NCBI GenBank assembly: GCA_949840805.1
Contig: CATKXR010000005.1
Location: forward strand, 1 to 64,000
DNA from: an uncultured Lachnospiraceae bacterium
Lineage (GTDB): Bacteria; Bacillota; Clostridia; Lachnospirales; Lachnospiraceae
DNA: 64,000 bases
Direction: 5' to 3'
Shown in pieces: positions 24,005-32,623 of the stretch. Both the position numbers and the translations under genes were made by a program. The stretch's first letter is position 1. Every line of letters starts with the position of its first letter. The notes under the pieces are model-generated. The model was not told the DNA's origin, made no database searches, and was given only the letters and a program-made list of their open reading frames with translations.

Positions 24005-25936
24005 TTATCTAAATGTTACTACAATCGTGTCGTTTTCTTTTACGTCCATTCCCGTATAAAACTGAATATCTCTGGCATTTCCCGTATTGCTGATAATGCA
24101 TATGGTCACGTCCCGATGGCCTGCCGCCTTTATCTTTGCCCGGTCAAACCGGATCAGAGGCGTTCCGGCGCTGACCTTCTGGCCTTCCTCCACCAGATAC
24201 TCAAAGCCATCTCCCTTCATATCTACGGTGTCAAGGCCGATATGTAACAGAACCTCCATGCCGTTCTTAAGCCTTAATCCGCAGGCATGGCGTGAATCCG
24301 GCATCAGCGCTGCGATCTCTGCATCTGCCGGCGCGTACAATATCTCGCTCTCCGGAAGGATCGCCATCCCGTCCCCTAAAATTCCTTCTGAAAAAACGCC
24401 GTCTCCCACCTCTTTGAGAGGAATTGCCTTTCCCGTTAAAAACGCTTTTAATTCTCCTTCCGTCTCCTTGCTTGTTTCCTTTTGAGTGGTATGCTGTTCC
24501 TCTGCTTTCTCATTTCCCACATCTGCCGCCAAACGCTGCTTTCCCACAATACTTGTCAGCAGGAACGGAATTCCGAAGGCAATGACCATGCAAATCCCAA
24601 AGGAAGCCATAAACTGGGGCTGAATGGACAGGATACCGGGAATACCGCCTACGCCGATGGCATTGGCCGTGGTCCCTGTGGCGACACAGACAATCGCTGC
24701 TATACCAGAACCGATCATTCCACAGACAAAGGGGAAGCCTCTCTTTAAGTTCACGCCGAAAATCGCCGGTTCCGTGACACCCAGATAACAGGAAATACAT
24801 GCCGGAATATTGACCTCCTGGGCCTGGGCGTCCTTTCTCTGGAGCCAGATCATTCCCAATACCGCGGAGCCCTGGGCGATATTGGACAGGGCGATCATGG
24901 GCCACAGCATGGTTCCGCCGTAGTCTGCAATCAACTGCAGGTCAATGGCATTGGACATATGGTGAAGTCCCGTGATGACCAGCGGGGCATAGACCACGCC
25001 AAACAAAGCGCCGAATACCACCTTAAAGCTTCCGGTAATTCCGGCAAATACCACTGCAGAGATGGCTGCTCCCACCTTCCAGCCAATAGGTCCCAGCACA
25101 AAGTGGGCAGCCATTACTGAAAGCAGCAGGCTTAAGAAAGGAACCACGATCATGGAGATCACCTGGGGCGTAATCTTACGGAAGAATTTTTCCAGATACA
25201 CCAGGGTAAACGCGGCTAAAATGGCGGGGATCACCTGTCCCTGATACCCGATCCTGTTCACCTGAAATCCGCCGAAATTCCACTTGGGAATCTCCGCCGC
25301 CGCTGTCCCCGCCACCGCATAGGCGTTAAGGAGCTGTCCCGATACCAGGGTCAGTCCCAGGACAATCCCCAGCATCTGGGTGGTCCCCATCTTCTTTGTG
25401 ACGGACCAGCAGATGCCTACCGGAAGCATATGGAATACCGCTTCCCCGATAAGCCACAGAAAGCTGTCGATTCCTGCCCAGAACTGGCTGATATCACACA
25501 GGGTCTTAGTCCCGTTTTCAAACAGGTACAAGCTGTCAATACAGTTGCGAAATCCAAGAATCAGGCCGCCTGTGATGATGGCCGGAATGAGAGGAGCGAA
25601 AATCTCCGCCAGCGCCGTAATCACTCTCTGGAGAGGATTCTGGTTTTTCTTTGCCGCCTGCTTCACCGCGTCCTTGGATACCCCTTCAATCCCCGCCTCT
25701 TTCACAAAATCATTGTAAAAGTCGGCTACCGTGTTGCCGATAATCACCTGAAACTGTCCTGACTGGGTAAAGCTTCCCTTTACCACCTTCATGGCCTCAA
25801 TGGCCTTCACGTCTGCTTTCCCCGGTTCCGCCAGGGCAAACCGCATTCTTGTCATGCAATGTGAAACGGCCGCAATGTTCTCTTTCCCGCCGACCAGACG
25901 TAGCAACTCTTTTGCGTCTTCTGCATATCTTCCCAT
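24005..25936 (-). CDS. treP: Trehalose-type PTS transporter, EIIBCA fusion
   Basis: A 643-residue protein. The EIIB domain (1-90) has the phosphocysteine in AVSHCMTRMRF (Cys27). The membrane EIIC domain (105-470) has about ten helices and the ITGLHHMSNAIDLQL and LGVTEPAIFGVN motifs. A linker leads to a Crr-type EIIA domain (about 490-643) with the active histidine in VLLHIGLDTVDM. It imports and phosphorylates trehalose (or a related glucoside) from HPr. A fused EIIA means no separate EIIA-Glc is needed. GGAGGG lies before ATG 25936. The promoter region carries TreR-type operators. Confidence 0.9.
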   Translation of the reverse strand: MGRYAEDAKELLRLVGGKENIAAVSHCMTRMRFALAEPGKADVKAIEAMKVVKGSFTQSGQFQVIIGNTVADFYNDFVKEAGIEGVSKDAVKQAAKKNQNPLQRVITALAEIFAPLIPAIITGGLILGFRNCIDSLYLFENGTKTLCDISQFWAGIDSFLWLIGEAVFHMLPVGICWSVTKKMGTTQMLGIVLGLTLVSGQLLNAYAVAGTAAAEIPKWNFGGFQVNRIGYQGQVIPAILAAFTLVYLEKFFRKITPQVISMIVVPFLSLLLSVMAAHFVLGPIGWKVGAAISAVVFAGITGSFKVVFGALFGVVYAPLVITGLHHMSNAIDLQLIADYGGTMLWPMIALSNIAQGSAVLGMIWLQRKDAQAQEVNIPACISCYLGVTEPAIFGVNLKRGFPFVCGMIGSGIAAIVCVATGTTANAIGVGGIPGILSIQPQFMASFGICMVIAFGIPFLLTSIVGKQRLAADVGNEKAEEQHTTQKETSKETEGELKAFLTGKAIPLKEVGDGVFSEGILGDGMAILPESEILYAPADAEIAALMPDSRHACGLRLKNGMEVLLHIGLDTVDMKGDGFEYLVEEGQKVSAGTPLIRFDRAKIKAAGHRDVTICIISNTGNARDIQFYTGMDVKENDTIVVTFR

Positions 25937-25962
25937 GCTTCAATCCCTCCATTTGTTTTACT

Positions 25963-26041
25963 TGTTTAAACATGTTTCTGTATTATGTTATAGCACACTT
26001 GTTTAAACATGTCAACACTTTTTCGCAAATTTGTTTAAACA
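25963..26041. promoter_or_regulatory. Three identical TreR-type operators
   Basis: The perfect palindrome TGTTTAAACA occurs at 25963-25972, 26000-26009 and 26032-26041, each extended to TTGTTTAAACATGT. Centre-to-centre distances are 37 and 32 bp. The middle copy lies between the -35 and -10 of the PTS promoter. The first lies just downstream of that start, and the third abuts the treR -35. This fits repression and autoregulation by the adjacent GntR-family protein. Confidence 0.85.
25987..26015 (-). promoter_or_regulatory. Promoter of the trehalose operon
   Basis: On the minus strand TTGACA (26010-26015) and TATAAC (25987-25992) are 17 bases apart. The spacer holds an operator palindrome. 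Confidence 0.8.
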
Positions 26042-26046
26042 TGTTA

Positions 26047-26075
26047 TTGACTTTTTAATTCGTTATTTCTATAAT
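26047..26075 (+). promoter_or_regulatory. Promoter of treR
   Basis: TTGACT (26047-26052) and TATAAT (26070-26075) are 17 bases apart, just after the third operator. Confidence 0.75.
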
Positions 26076-26143
26076 AATGATATCCGTACAAAGCTGCAGG
26101 AATCTTGGAGCCAAACGTATGTTTTCTATGGAAGGAAAGAACT

Positions 26144-26884
26144 ATGCCAAAATCAATCTACGAAACGATCTATAAAGATTTAAAACAGAAAATCGAAGCG
26201 GATGTCTTCGCTTATCAGGAGCTTTTGCCGTCAGAAAATACATTGATTCAAACCTATAACTGTTCTCGCAACACCCTGCGCCGGGCGGTCAGCCGTCTGG
26301 TAGCCGACGGTTATGTGCAGACCATGCAGGGAAAGGGCGTCCGCAATATCTATCAGCCTATCGCACAGACCGCCTTTACCTTAGGGGAAATTGAGACGTT
26401 CCGGGAATCTGCCGCGCGGAACGGCCATCATGCCATTACGAAAGTCCTTCTGTTTACCGAATTTACCATCCATGAAAAGCAGTCCCGGCACACAGGCTTT
26501 CCCGCGGGAGCGGATATTTATTATATCCAGCGTCTTCATTATCTGGATGCCATGCCGCTGATTCTTAACCACAATTATTTCCTGAAAGAGGCAGTCCCCG
26601 GCCTCACAAAGGAGATTGCCGAACACTCCATCTATCAATATCTGGAGCAGACGCTTCATATGACTATTGTAAACAGCAAGCGCATCATGACTGTGGAAAA
26701 GATGACACAGATTGACGAGAAATATCTGATGGCAGACGTTCAGGATTACAACTGCATGGCAGTGGTCAGCAGCCAGACCTACAACAGCGACGGCGTGATG
26801 TTTGAGTATACCCAGTCCCGCCACCGCCCGGACTATTTCCGTTTCTACGACAACGCGGTAAGAAAAAGCAATCATCAAATCTGA
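26144..26884 (+). CDS. treR: GntR/HutC-family trehalose operon repressor
   Basis: The start at ATG 26144 follows GGAAGGAAAG; an upstream TTG at 26105 is less likely. The 246-residue protein has an N-terminal winged helix (LLPSENTLIQTYNCSRNTLR) and a UTRA effector domain from about residue 85 (ADIYYIQRLHYLDAMPLILN, the MFEYTQSRHRPDYFRF end). TreR senses trehalose-6-phosphate in other Bacillota. Divergent transcription from the PTS gene and the three palindromes between them support this role. Confidence 0.9.
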   Translation: MPKSIYETIYKDLKQKIEADVFAYQELLPSENTLIQTYNCSRNTLRRAVSRLVADGYVQTMQGKGVRNIYQPIAQTAFTLGEIETFRESAARNGHHAITKVLLFTEFTIHEKQSRHTGFPAGADIYYIQRLHYLDAMPLILNHNYFLKEAVPGLTKEIAEHSIYQYLEQTLHMTIVNSKRIMTVEKMTQIDEKYLMADVQDYNCMAVVSSQTYNSDGVMFEYTQSRHRPDYFRFYDNAVRKSNHQI

Positions 26885-26902
26885 TGATTGCTTCCTGTTT
26901 TT
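26868..26902 (+). terminator. Terminator overlapping the treR stop codon
   Basis: GCAATCATCA pairs with TGATGATTGC over a 4-nt loop, then TTCCTGTTTTT. The treR TGA (26882-26884) lies in the descending arm. Confidence 0.85.
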
Positions 26903-26952
26903 ATAAGATTCTGTTTTCCTTCTTGCGGCACGCCGCATCTGTCCAAAGCCGT

Positions 26953-28980
26953 CTACCGGATGCGGAAGCGGCTGATAAGGTTGTTCAGTGTCCTGGCCTG
27001 CCGGGACAGCTCTTTGGACACGGACGCACTTTTTTCCGCGGCAGAAGAATTGTCCTGAACCACGGCAGATATCTCCTTGATCCCGTTTTCAACCATCAAA
27101 ATCATCTCTGACTGCTGGACACTGGCAGCGGCAATCTCATCCATCAGCGTCTTGATGGACTGGATACAGCCGTTGATAAGTTCCATGGCAGAAACTGCCT
27201 GATCCGTAGATTCGACTCCCGTTTTGGCGCTCTCAACAGACTGACTGATAAGGCTGTTGGTATTTTTTGCGGCCTCGGCGGATTTGGCCGCCAGATTCCG
27301 TACCTCGTCCGCCACAACGGAAAAACCTTTCCCCGCATTTCCCGCCCGGGCTGCCTCCACGGCGGCATTCAGGGCCAGGATATTGGTTTGAAATGCAATG
27401 TCCTCAATGGTTTTGATGATGGTGCCGATCTGGGCGGAGGACTGGTTGATGCTTTCAGTTGCTGCAGTGAGCTGCTCCATCTTTGTGTCCGCTTCCGCCG
27501 CATAGCCGGCAGCCTGGGCCACCAGCTCACTGGCGCTGCCACAGCGCACGGTGCTGGTCTGGATCCGGGTGGTAATGGCTGTCATATTTGTCATAAGCCC
27601 GTCAACAGAGGCGGCCTGCTCTGTTGTACCCTGGGACAAATCCTGGGCGCCGGAAGCCACCCGTTCCGCGCTGGTATCCACCTGTCCGGCCACCTGGGAA
27701 ATACGGCAGATCATATTCACCAAATTGGAATGGATCGACTTAAGGCTTGCGGACAAAGCTTTAAAATCACCGATATAATAGGATTCGTTGGCCGTAACGT
27801 CAATCGCCAGATTGCCGTCGGCCATCTCTCCTAAAATGCGGCTCACATCATCAATGGTCTTTCGCAGACAACTGCAGAACCGGTGGGTAGTACAGGCAAT
27901 CATGCCGATCTCGTCGGATCTGCCGTAAAAAGGCTCCAAATCCTGGTCTGCGGAAAGATTCAGATCACCCAGACGTTCGATGGCACGCTCCACCACCATC
28001 AGGTCTCTTCCCTCCCGGCGCAGCATCAAAAGGGTAATGAAGATAATAACGGCAGTCATTATGGCGCACAGCACACCTACCAAAACCCGCACGATAGTCA
28101 CGGAAGCATAGACTTCGGAAGCATTGTCCCGAACCATAAAAACCCAGCCCCGGTCTTTCAGATACTTATAGACCACCAGTTGTCTGACCCCATTCTCATC
28201 CCGGTAAGAATATGTACTGGCCTCCGTGCCGCCGTCCTCCTGAATGCGGCTGATAATTTCCCGATATCCCTCATCCGTGGTCTCCGTGTTCAAAAGGGCA
28301 TCGTCCTCATGATAGAGATAGACGCCGGTATCTACGTTCAGAAAGTCGTATTCACTGGAGGGAAGGCCCTTGATATCCAGATTTAACAGAGAATCCATAA
28401 GATGGCTGGCATAGACCCCGGAGCCCACATATCCGATACACCGCTGTCCCTCAAAAATCGGATAGTACATGGAAAGAATCATGCTGCCGGTGCCGGGAGA
28501 CTTCATGATCCCCAGGTTTGTCAGTTCCTTCCGGGACAAAACGGTATCCTGAAAGGTTTTCAGGGAGTCTCCTGACCGGGTAGTCATACCAATGGCCCCC
28601 TGAGAGGTATGGGTCAGCACATGAGTCTCCGGCGTGGCAATGTAAAGCCCCTCAAACACCCCTTTGACAGCGGCAAAATCCTCCGTATACTTCTGCGCCC
28701 GCTCCAGAAGCACCGGGTCCTCCGGATTGAGAAGCAGGTCATGAACCTCGCTGCCAAGAGCAAAAGCAGCCATATATTCCTCTGCGGAAAGCACATACCT
28801 GTCAATAATGGCGGCTCTGGACTCTACGGCATCTATCATTTGATTGGTAATATCACGTTTTACCATATAAGCGGCGTTGGTAGATACGATCAGCCAGAGC
28901 AGTATCATTCCTGTCAGGGTAATAATAGTTGTTATCACCCCGATTCGCGTGGCAAGTTTTTTGTTTTCCATGAATCTCAT
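26953..28980 (-). CDS. Methyl-accepting chemotaxis protein with Cache-type sensor
   Basis: A 675-residue receptor. A first transmembrane helix (about 12-35) and a second (about 300-320) enclose an extracellular dCache-like domain with SMYYPIFEGQRCIGYVGSGV. A HAMP linker follows. The cytoplasmic signalling hairpin has the invariant tip AFQTNILALNAAVEAARAG. AAAGGGTG lies before ATG 28980. It reports an unknown ligand to CheA/CheW. Cache domains usually bind amino acids or carboxylates. No other chemotaxis gene is in the window. Confidence 0.9.
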   Translation of the reverse strand: MRFMENKKLATRIGVITTIITLTGMILLWLIVSTNAAYMVKRDITNQMIDAVESRAAIIDRYVLSAEEYMAAFALGSEVHDLLLNPEDPVLLERAQKYTEDFAAVKGVFEGLYIATPETHVLTHTSQGAIGMTTRSGDSLKTFQDTVLSRKELTNLGIMKSPGTGSMILSMYYPIFEGQRCIGYVGSGVYASHLMDSLLNLDIKGLPSSEYDFLNVDTGVYLYHEDDALLNTETTDEGYREIISRIQEDGGTEASTYSYRDENGVRQLVVYKYLKDRGWVFMVRDNASEVYASVTIVRVLVGVLCAIMTAVIIFITLLMLRREGRDLMVVERAIERLGDLNLSADQDLEPFYGRSDEIGMIACTTHRFCSCLRKTIDDVSRILGEMADGNLAIDVTANESYYIGDFKALSASLKSIHSNLVNMICRISQVAGQVDTSAERVASGAQDLSQGTTEQAASVDGLMTNMTAITTRIQTSTVRCGSASELVAQAAGYAAEADTKMEQLTAATESINQSSAQIGTIIKTIEDIAFQTNILALNAAVEAARAGNAGKGFSVVADEVRNLAAKSAEAAKNTNSLISQSVESAKTGVESTDQAVSAMELINGCIQSIKTLMDEIAAASVQQSEMILMVENGIKEISAVVQDNSSAAEKSASVSKELSRQARTLNNLISRFRIR

Positions 28981-29206
28981 AAAAGCACCCTTTCATTTGG
29001 AAAAATTTCAGGGCAAATGCCCCGCTAATAATATAGCCTATTCTTTTCCAAATATCAAGAACTTCCCATGTTATAACAATTTTTAAACACTTTTTTAAGA
29101 TTGCCTTATGAAAGATTCTTCTTGATTTTTCCAATGCTGTGTTTTTATGCTTTTTCGTGCGAAGCTTGACGGAGCACGCCCGCCCGAAGGGCATACCTTT
29201 TAAATA

Positions 29207-31882
29207 TTACTCCTTTTTCTCCCCGCTAATCCCGTCATAAACGCTCCGCGCCACCGTCTCCCCGCTCTCGTACCGGATTTTGGAGAACTGGATCTCCTTC
29301 TTATCCGCATCATAAGACTGTTCATAGATAAACCGCTCCCCCTCCTCCAGCCGCTCGATATTTCCCAGCCAGAAGGGAGCTAATCTCGCCGGATCATCCG
29401 GGGCAAAATTACGGGTATCACCCATAGCGTTGGATACCTCCACCGGCACCCCCACATCCGTCAGAATCATGTGAGGGAAATCCCCGTAATCTCCCACAGC
29501 CGCTTCACGGCCAATCTGTTTTAAATAATCTTCTGCATAGGCGCGCTCCTGTTTTTTCAGATCATCCCGCACCTCTTCCGAAGGAGACAGACACGATTCC
29601 CACAGCCTTTCGGGAAATAGTCTCCGGATGGACTCAATATACCCGCCTCCATCCTCCGGCCTCTGGCAACGGACAGCCACATAAGCGCCGTCCGGCTCCC
29701 TGGCCATCTGAAATACCATCGGGATCACCCCGCATCCTCCGTCCTTGACAAAATTCCCGTCCTGGAACCGGTATGTGCCGTACATGGTCAGGGCATACAC
29801 GGAAGTCATCGTGTCTGTCTCCTCCTGCCCTAACAGCTTATGCCCCTCTCCGGATACCTCCCAGTCCTGGGAATAGCTGTAACGGTTGTACTCCAGAACG
29901 GCAGCCGCCACGGCCTGTTCCAGGGTCTTTGCCCGGGTTCTTGGCCGCAGGGGCCGGTCTGCCTCTTCCAGAGTCTCCAGAAGCTCCTCCACCTTTTCCA
30001 ACTGTTCATCTTCCCGGACGTATTCCTTTATAAACGCAATATTCCCGTACTGTCTGAAAGCAGACGCCGGCATATAGAAATACTCCCTGTTTCCCTGCCC
30101 GTCCCTGGGATAATCCCAGGACACGCTGTAGCAGTTGTCGATCAGGCCTATCAGCAGCCCGGCGGCCTTCTGCATGGTAATATTGTCCAGCTCCTGTTCC
30201 AGATGGAGAGTCATTCCATAGGGGGGTTCCGTAGTCTGAAGCTCCATGCTCCAGCCCGGCTTCAGGCCATAGTAATCCCATATCAGGCTAACGAGCTTTC
30301 CATCGGCAGAGGCATTGCCAATGTAGGGATTCCTGGCATCCAAAAAATCTCTTGCGGCGGCAGAAGCCCGGCGGCTGCCATCCGCTCCTGTCCTGCCCTG
30401 AACCTCCGGCTCCGCCTTTGTTCCGGTCCGCCCTGCCTTGCCGTCCGTGTCCGCCTGGCTTTGAGGCTCTTCCTCTTTTGCCGCTTGAAGCTTTGGGTTT
30501 CCGCAGATCCCTACAAACAAAATCTGTCCCTGGCTGCGGATGGCATAGAGGAACGGCCGGTCCAGCACCATATCCGCCCTTCCCTTGGGAATTGCCGCCC
30601 CTGCATAGGCGATCTCCGTAAAAGCCGCCGCTTCCACGCCATTCTCATCGATAGCGATATGGACATCCTGGCTGACGCCGGAAATACCCAGGGGCTTATC
30701 ATCCGATATCCGGGAAAAATCCGCATCCCCTCCAAAAGCCTTTTGGACACCCAGCCGCTCCAGGTTCCCGGAAAGCTTCATACTGCTTCCGTAAGAAAAT
30801 TTGGGAACCTTCCATACCACTTCCCCCATACCCTGTCCGTCCGTTCCTTCCAGCACTTCCTTTAGTATCTCCGGGGATTTCACCAGCTCCCTGACATCCA
30901 CACCCTCATCCGGCAGAACGAACTCCATAGAGCCGTTTTTCAGGGACAAGACGGAGGATGTAAAATTCTCCCCCCGCCGAAAGCCGTGGGAATCCATGAC
31001 CCGGTTCATAAAATCACAAGTCACCTGGGTTCCCTCTGCTGTGGTGAATACATCCGCCTCTGTTTTGTCCTTATTGAACCGGTCAATCCACTCGTCATAG
31101 TAGCTGACCGTATTCCGAAGGGAAAGCAGCTCTCCTTCCGGGACCGGCTCCAGTCCGGGTACAATCATTCCGCCGGTCCGTTCCTTCACCCAGTCCGCCA
31201 TGGCCCCGGCAGTCTCCGGTTCCTTAAGGTCGGCCCGGAAAATATCAGAATAGAAATACCGGGCAGCCTGATCTGCAAACTCCTGTTTCAGATTCAGGGC
31301 ATGGTCCGCCCACAGGGAATTGGCAATCCGCAGGTTGTAGAGAGCCTCTGACGGCAGTTCTCCCCACTCATCCTTTTTTACGTTAGCCGGATTGGGGACA
31401 TGATAAAGTGCCTGAAAAGCGATCTGGCAGTCCCGGGCCAGCACTCCCGGCTCTGTCCCTGAACCGTCCGGCTCCTCCGTCTCCGGATACCCAAGCAAAG
31501 CCAAAAGCTCCTGCCGTGTCTGCCCGGCTGCCCCCTGGGCACTCATAGCCAGGGCATAGTAAAGCCCCAGGGGAGAATAAGCCGTATTTACCTGGCTGTC
31601 CTTCCCCAACACCTCGGAGGCGGTCCGGAAGGCAAAGGAACCATAAGCCTCCTCAAACCTCTCCGGAACCTTCCGGCTGCGCCGTGCCTCGTAACGCTCA
31701 TCCTCATTTTTGTATACCGGCTCCAGGGGATATTCCGCCTGGGCGATGACTTCCGCCTTCATCAGGGCTTTTCCACTGTCCACACCGCCAGGTCCCACAT
31801 TTTTCCCGCATCCGGTGACTGCTGCCGCTCCCATGGACAGAGCCAGCAGACAAGCCAGCAACCCCTTTCTGTTTTCTGCCAT
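29207..31882 (-). CDS. Lipoprotein: serpin domain fused to DUF4825/M56-tail-like region
   Basis: An 891-residue protein. Residues 1-25 are a lipoprotein signal ending in the lipobox VTGC (Cys25). Residues 70-462 are a serpin: NTAYSPLGLYYALAMSAQGA, DFMNRVM and the hinge ENGVEAAAFTEIAYAGAAIP. The alanine-rich hinge suggests an inhibitory serpin, followed by DRPFLYAIR. A charged linker (463-505) leads to a DUF4825-like region (about 508-600, NPYIGNASADGKLVSL and ELQTTEPPYGMTL). A segment at about 640-800 resembles the tails of BlaR1/M56 proteins (GHKLLGQEETDTMTSVYALT). It should be surface-anchored and inhibit serine or cysteine proteases. GGAG precedes ATG 31882. It is monocistronic. I know of no described serpin with this tail. 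Confidence 0.85.
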   Translation of the reverse strand: MAENRKGLLACLLALSMGAAAVTGCGKNVGPGGVDSGKALMKAEVIAQAEYPLEPVYKNEDERYEARRSRKVPERFEEAYGSFAFRTASEVLGKDSQVNTAYSPLGLYYALAMSAQGAAGQTRQELLALLGYPETEEPDGSGTEPGVLARDCQIAFQALYHVPNPANVKKDEWGELPSEALYNLRIANSLWADHALNLKQEFADQAARYFYSDIFRADLKEPETAGAMADWVKERTGGMIVPGLEPVPEGELLSLRNTVSYYDEWIDRFNKDKTEADVFTTAEGTQVTCDFMNRVMDSHGFRRGENFTSSVLSLKNGSMEFVLPDEGVDVRELVKSPEILKEVLEGTDGQGMGEVVWKVPKFSYGSSMKLSGNLERLGVQKAFGGDADFSRISDDKPLGISGVSQDVHIAIDENGVEAAAFTEIAYAGAAIPKGRADMVLDRPFLYAIRSQGQILFVGICGNPKLQAAKEEEPQSQADTDGKAGRTGTKAEPEVQGRTGADGSRRASAAARDFLDARNPYIGNASADGKLVSLIWDYYGLKPGWSMELQTTEPPYGMTLHLEQELDNITMQKAAGLLIGLIDNCYSVSWDYPRDGQGNREYFYMPASAFRQYGNIAFIKEYVREDEQLEKVEELLETLEEADRPLRPRTRAKTLEQAVAAAVLEYNRYSYSQDWEVSGEGHKLLGQEETDTMTSVYALTMYGTYRFQDGNFVKDGGCGVIPMVFQMAREPDGAYVAVRCQRPEDGGGYIESIRRLFPERLWESCLSPSEEVRDDLKKQERAYAEDYLKQIGREAAVGDYGDFPHMILTDVGVPVEVSNAMGDTRNFAPDDPARLAPFWLGNIERLEEGERFIYEQSYDADKKEIQFSKIRYESGETVARSVYDGISGEKKE

Positions 31883-32137
31883 ATTCTTCTCCTTCCTTTT
31901 CCGATATCCATCATTTTACTATAGATACGGTCTTTAGTGGGGAATTTTATGGGAAAGATTTCTTACCAATCCTTTACGTTATTCTGAATGATTCTGTATG
32001 CCTGCGTTTTTCATCACTTCACTTTTTTCATTACCATTCACAAATATCCGTGAACGAAATCTCTTTTCCTTTGGCCACGAGAGATTAAACGGAATAAAAA
32101 TCAAATTACATCATAATAATAGCAGGGGGGTGATAAT

Positions 32138-32608
32138 TTGAAAATTCAATGGAAAAACCTGATTACCTGTCTTGCCATACCGCTCGCAACAGGCAGCCTG
32201 TCTGCTCTCCTGACGCAAAACAGCATGGCAGCTTTTGCATCCATCAACAAGCCGGCCCTGGCCCCGCCAGGCTGGCTGTTCCCGGTAGTTTGGACGATCT
32301 TGTATATTCTGATGGGAATTGCGTCGTATCTGGTACTCACGTCCGGTAAGCCGAACGATGCGGCTTTGGCTGTATACGGCGTCCAACTTGTATTTAACTT
32401 TTTCTGGTCTATTATCTTTTTTAATCTGAAACTGTACTTCTTTGCATGGATCTGGCTTGTTTTATTGTGGCTGCTGATTCTCAAAACAGCCCTTCTGTTC
32501 CGTCAAATATCAAAGTGGGCCGGATATCTGATGATTCCATACCTGCTATGGGTGGCCTTTGCCGGTTATTTGAACCTGTCCATTTATTTATTGAACCAGA
32601 CTCCTTAG
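32138..32608 (+). CDS. tspO: TspO/MBR-family membrane protein
   Basis: A 156-residue protein beginning at TTG 32138 after the strong site GGGGGGTGAT. It has five hydrophobic helices. The family signature is KPALAPPGWLFPVVWTILY, with LVFNFFWSIIFF later. TspO proteins bind tetrapyrroles or other small hydrophobic ligands in the membrane and modulate stress responses. It converges with the 611-residue orphan gene, 15 bp apart. Confidence 0.9.
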   Translation: MKIQWKNLITCLAIPLATGSLSALLTQNSMAAFASINKPALAPPGWLFPVVWTILYILMGIASYLVLTSGKPNDAALAVYGVQLVFNFFWSIIFFNLKLYFFAWIWLVLLWLLILKTALLFRQISKWAGYLMIPYLLWVAFAGYLNLSIYLLNQTP

Positions 32609-32623
32609 GAACTGTCCCCGAAA

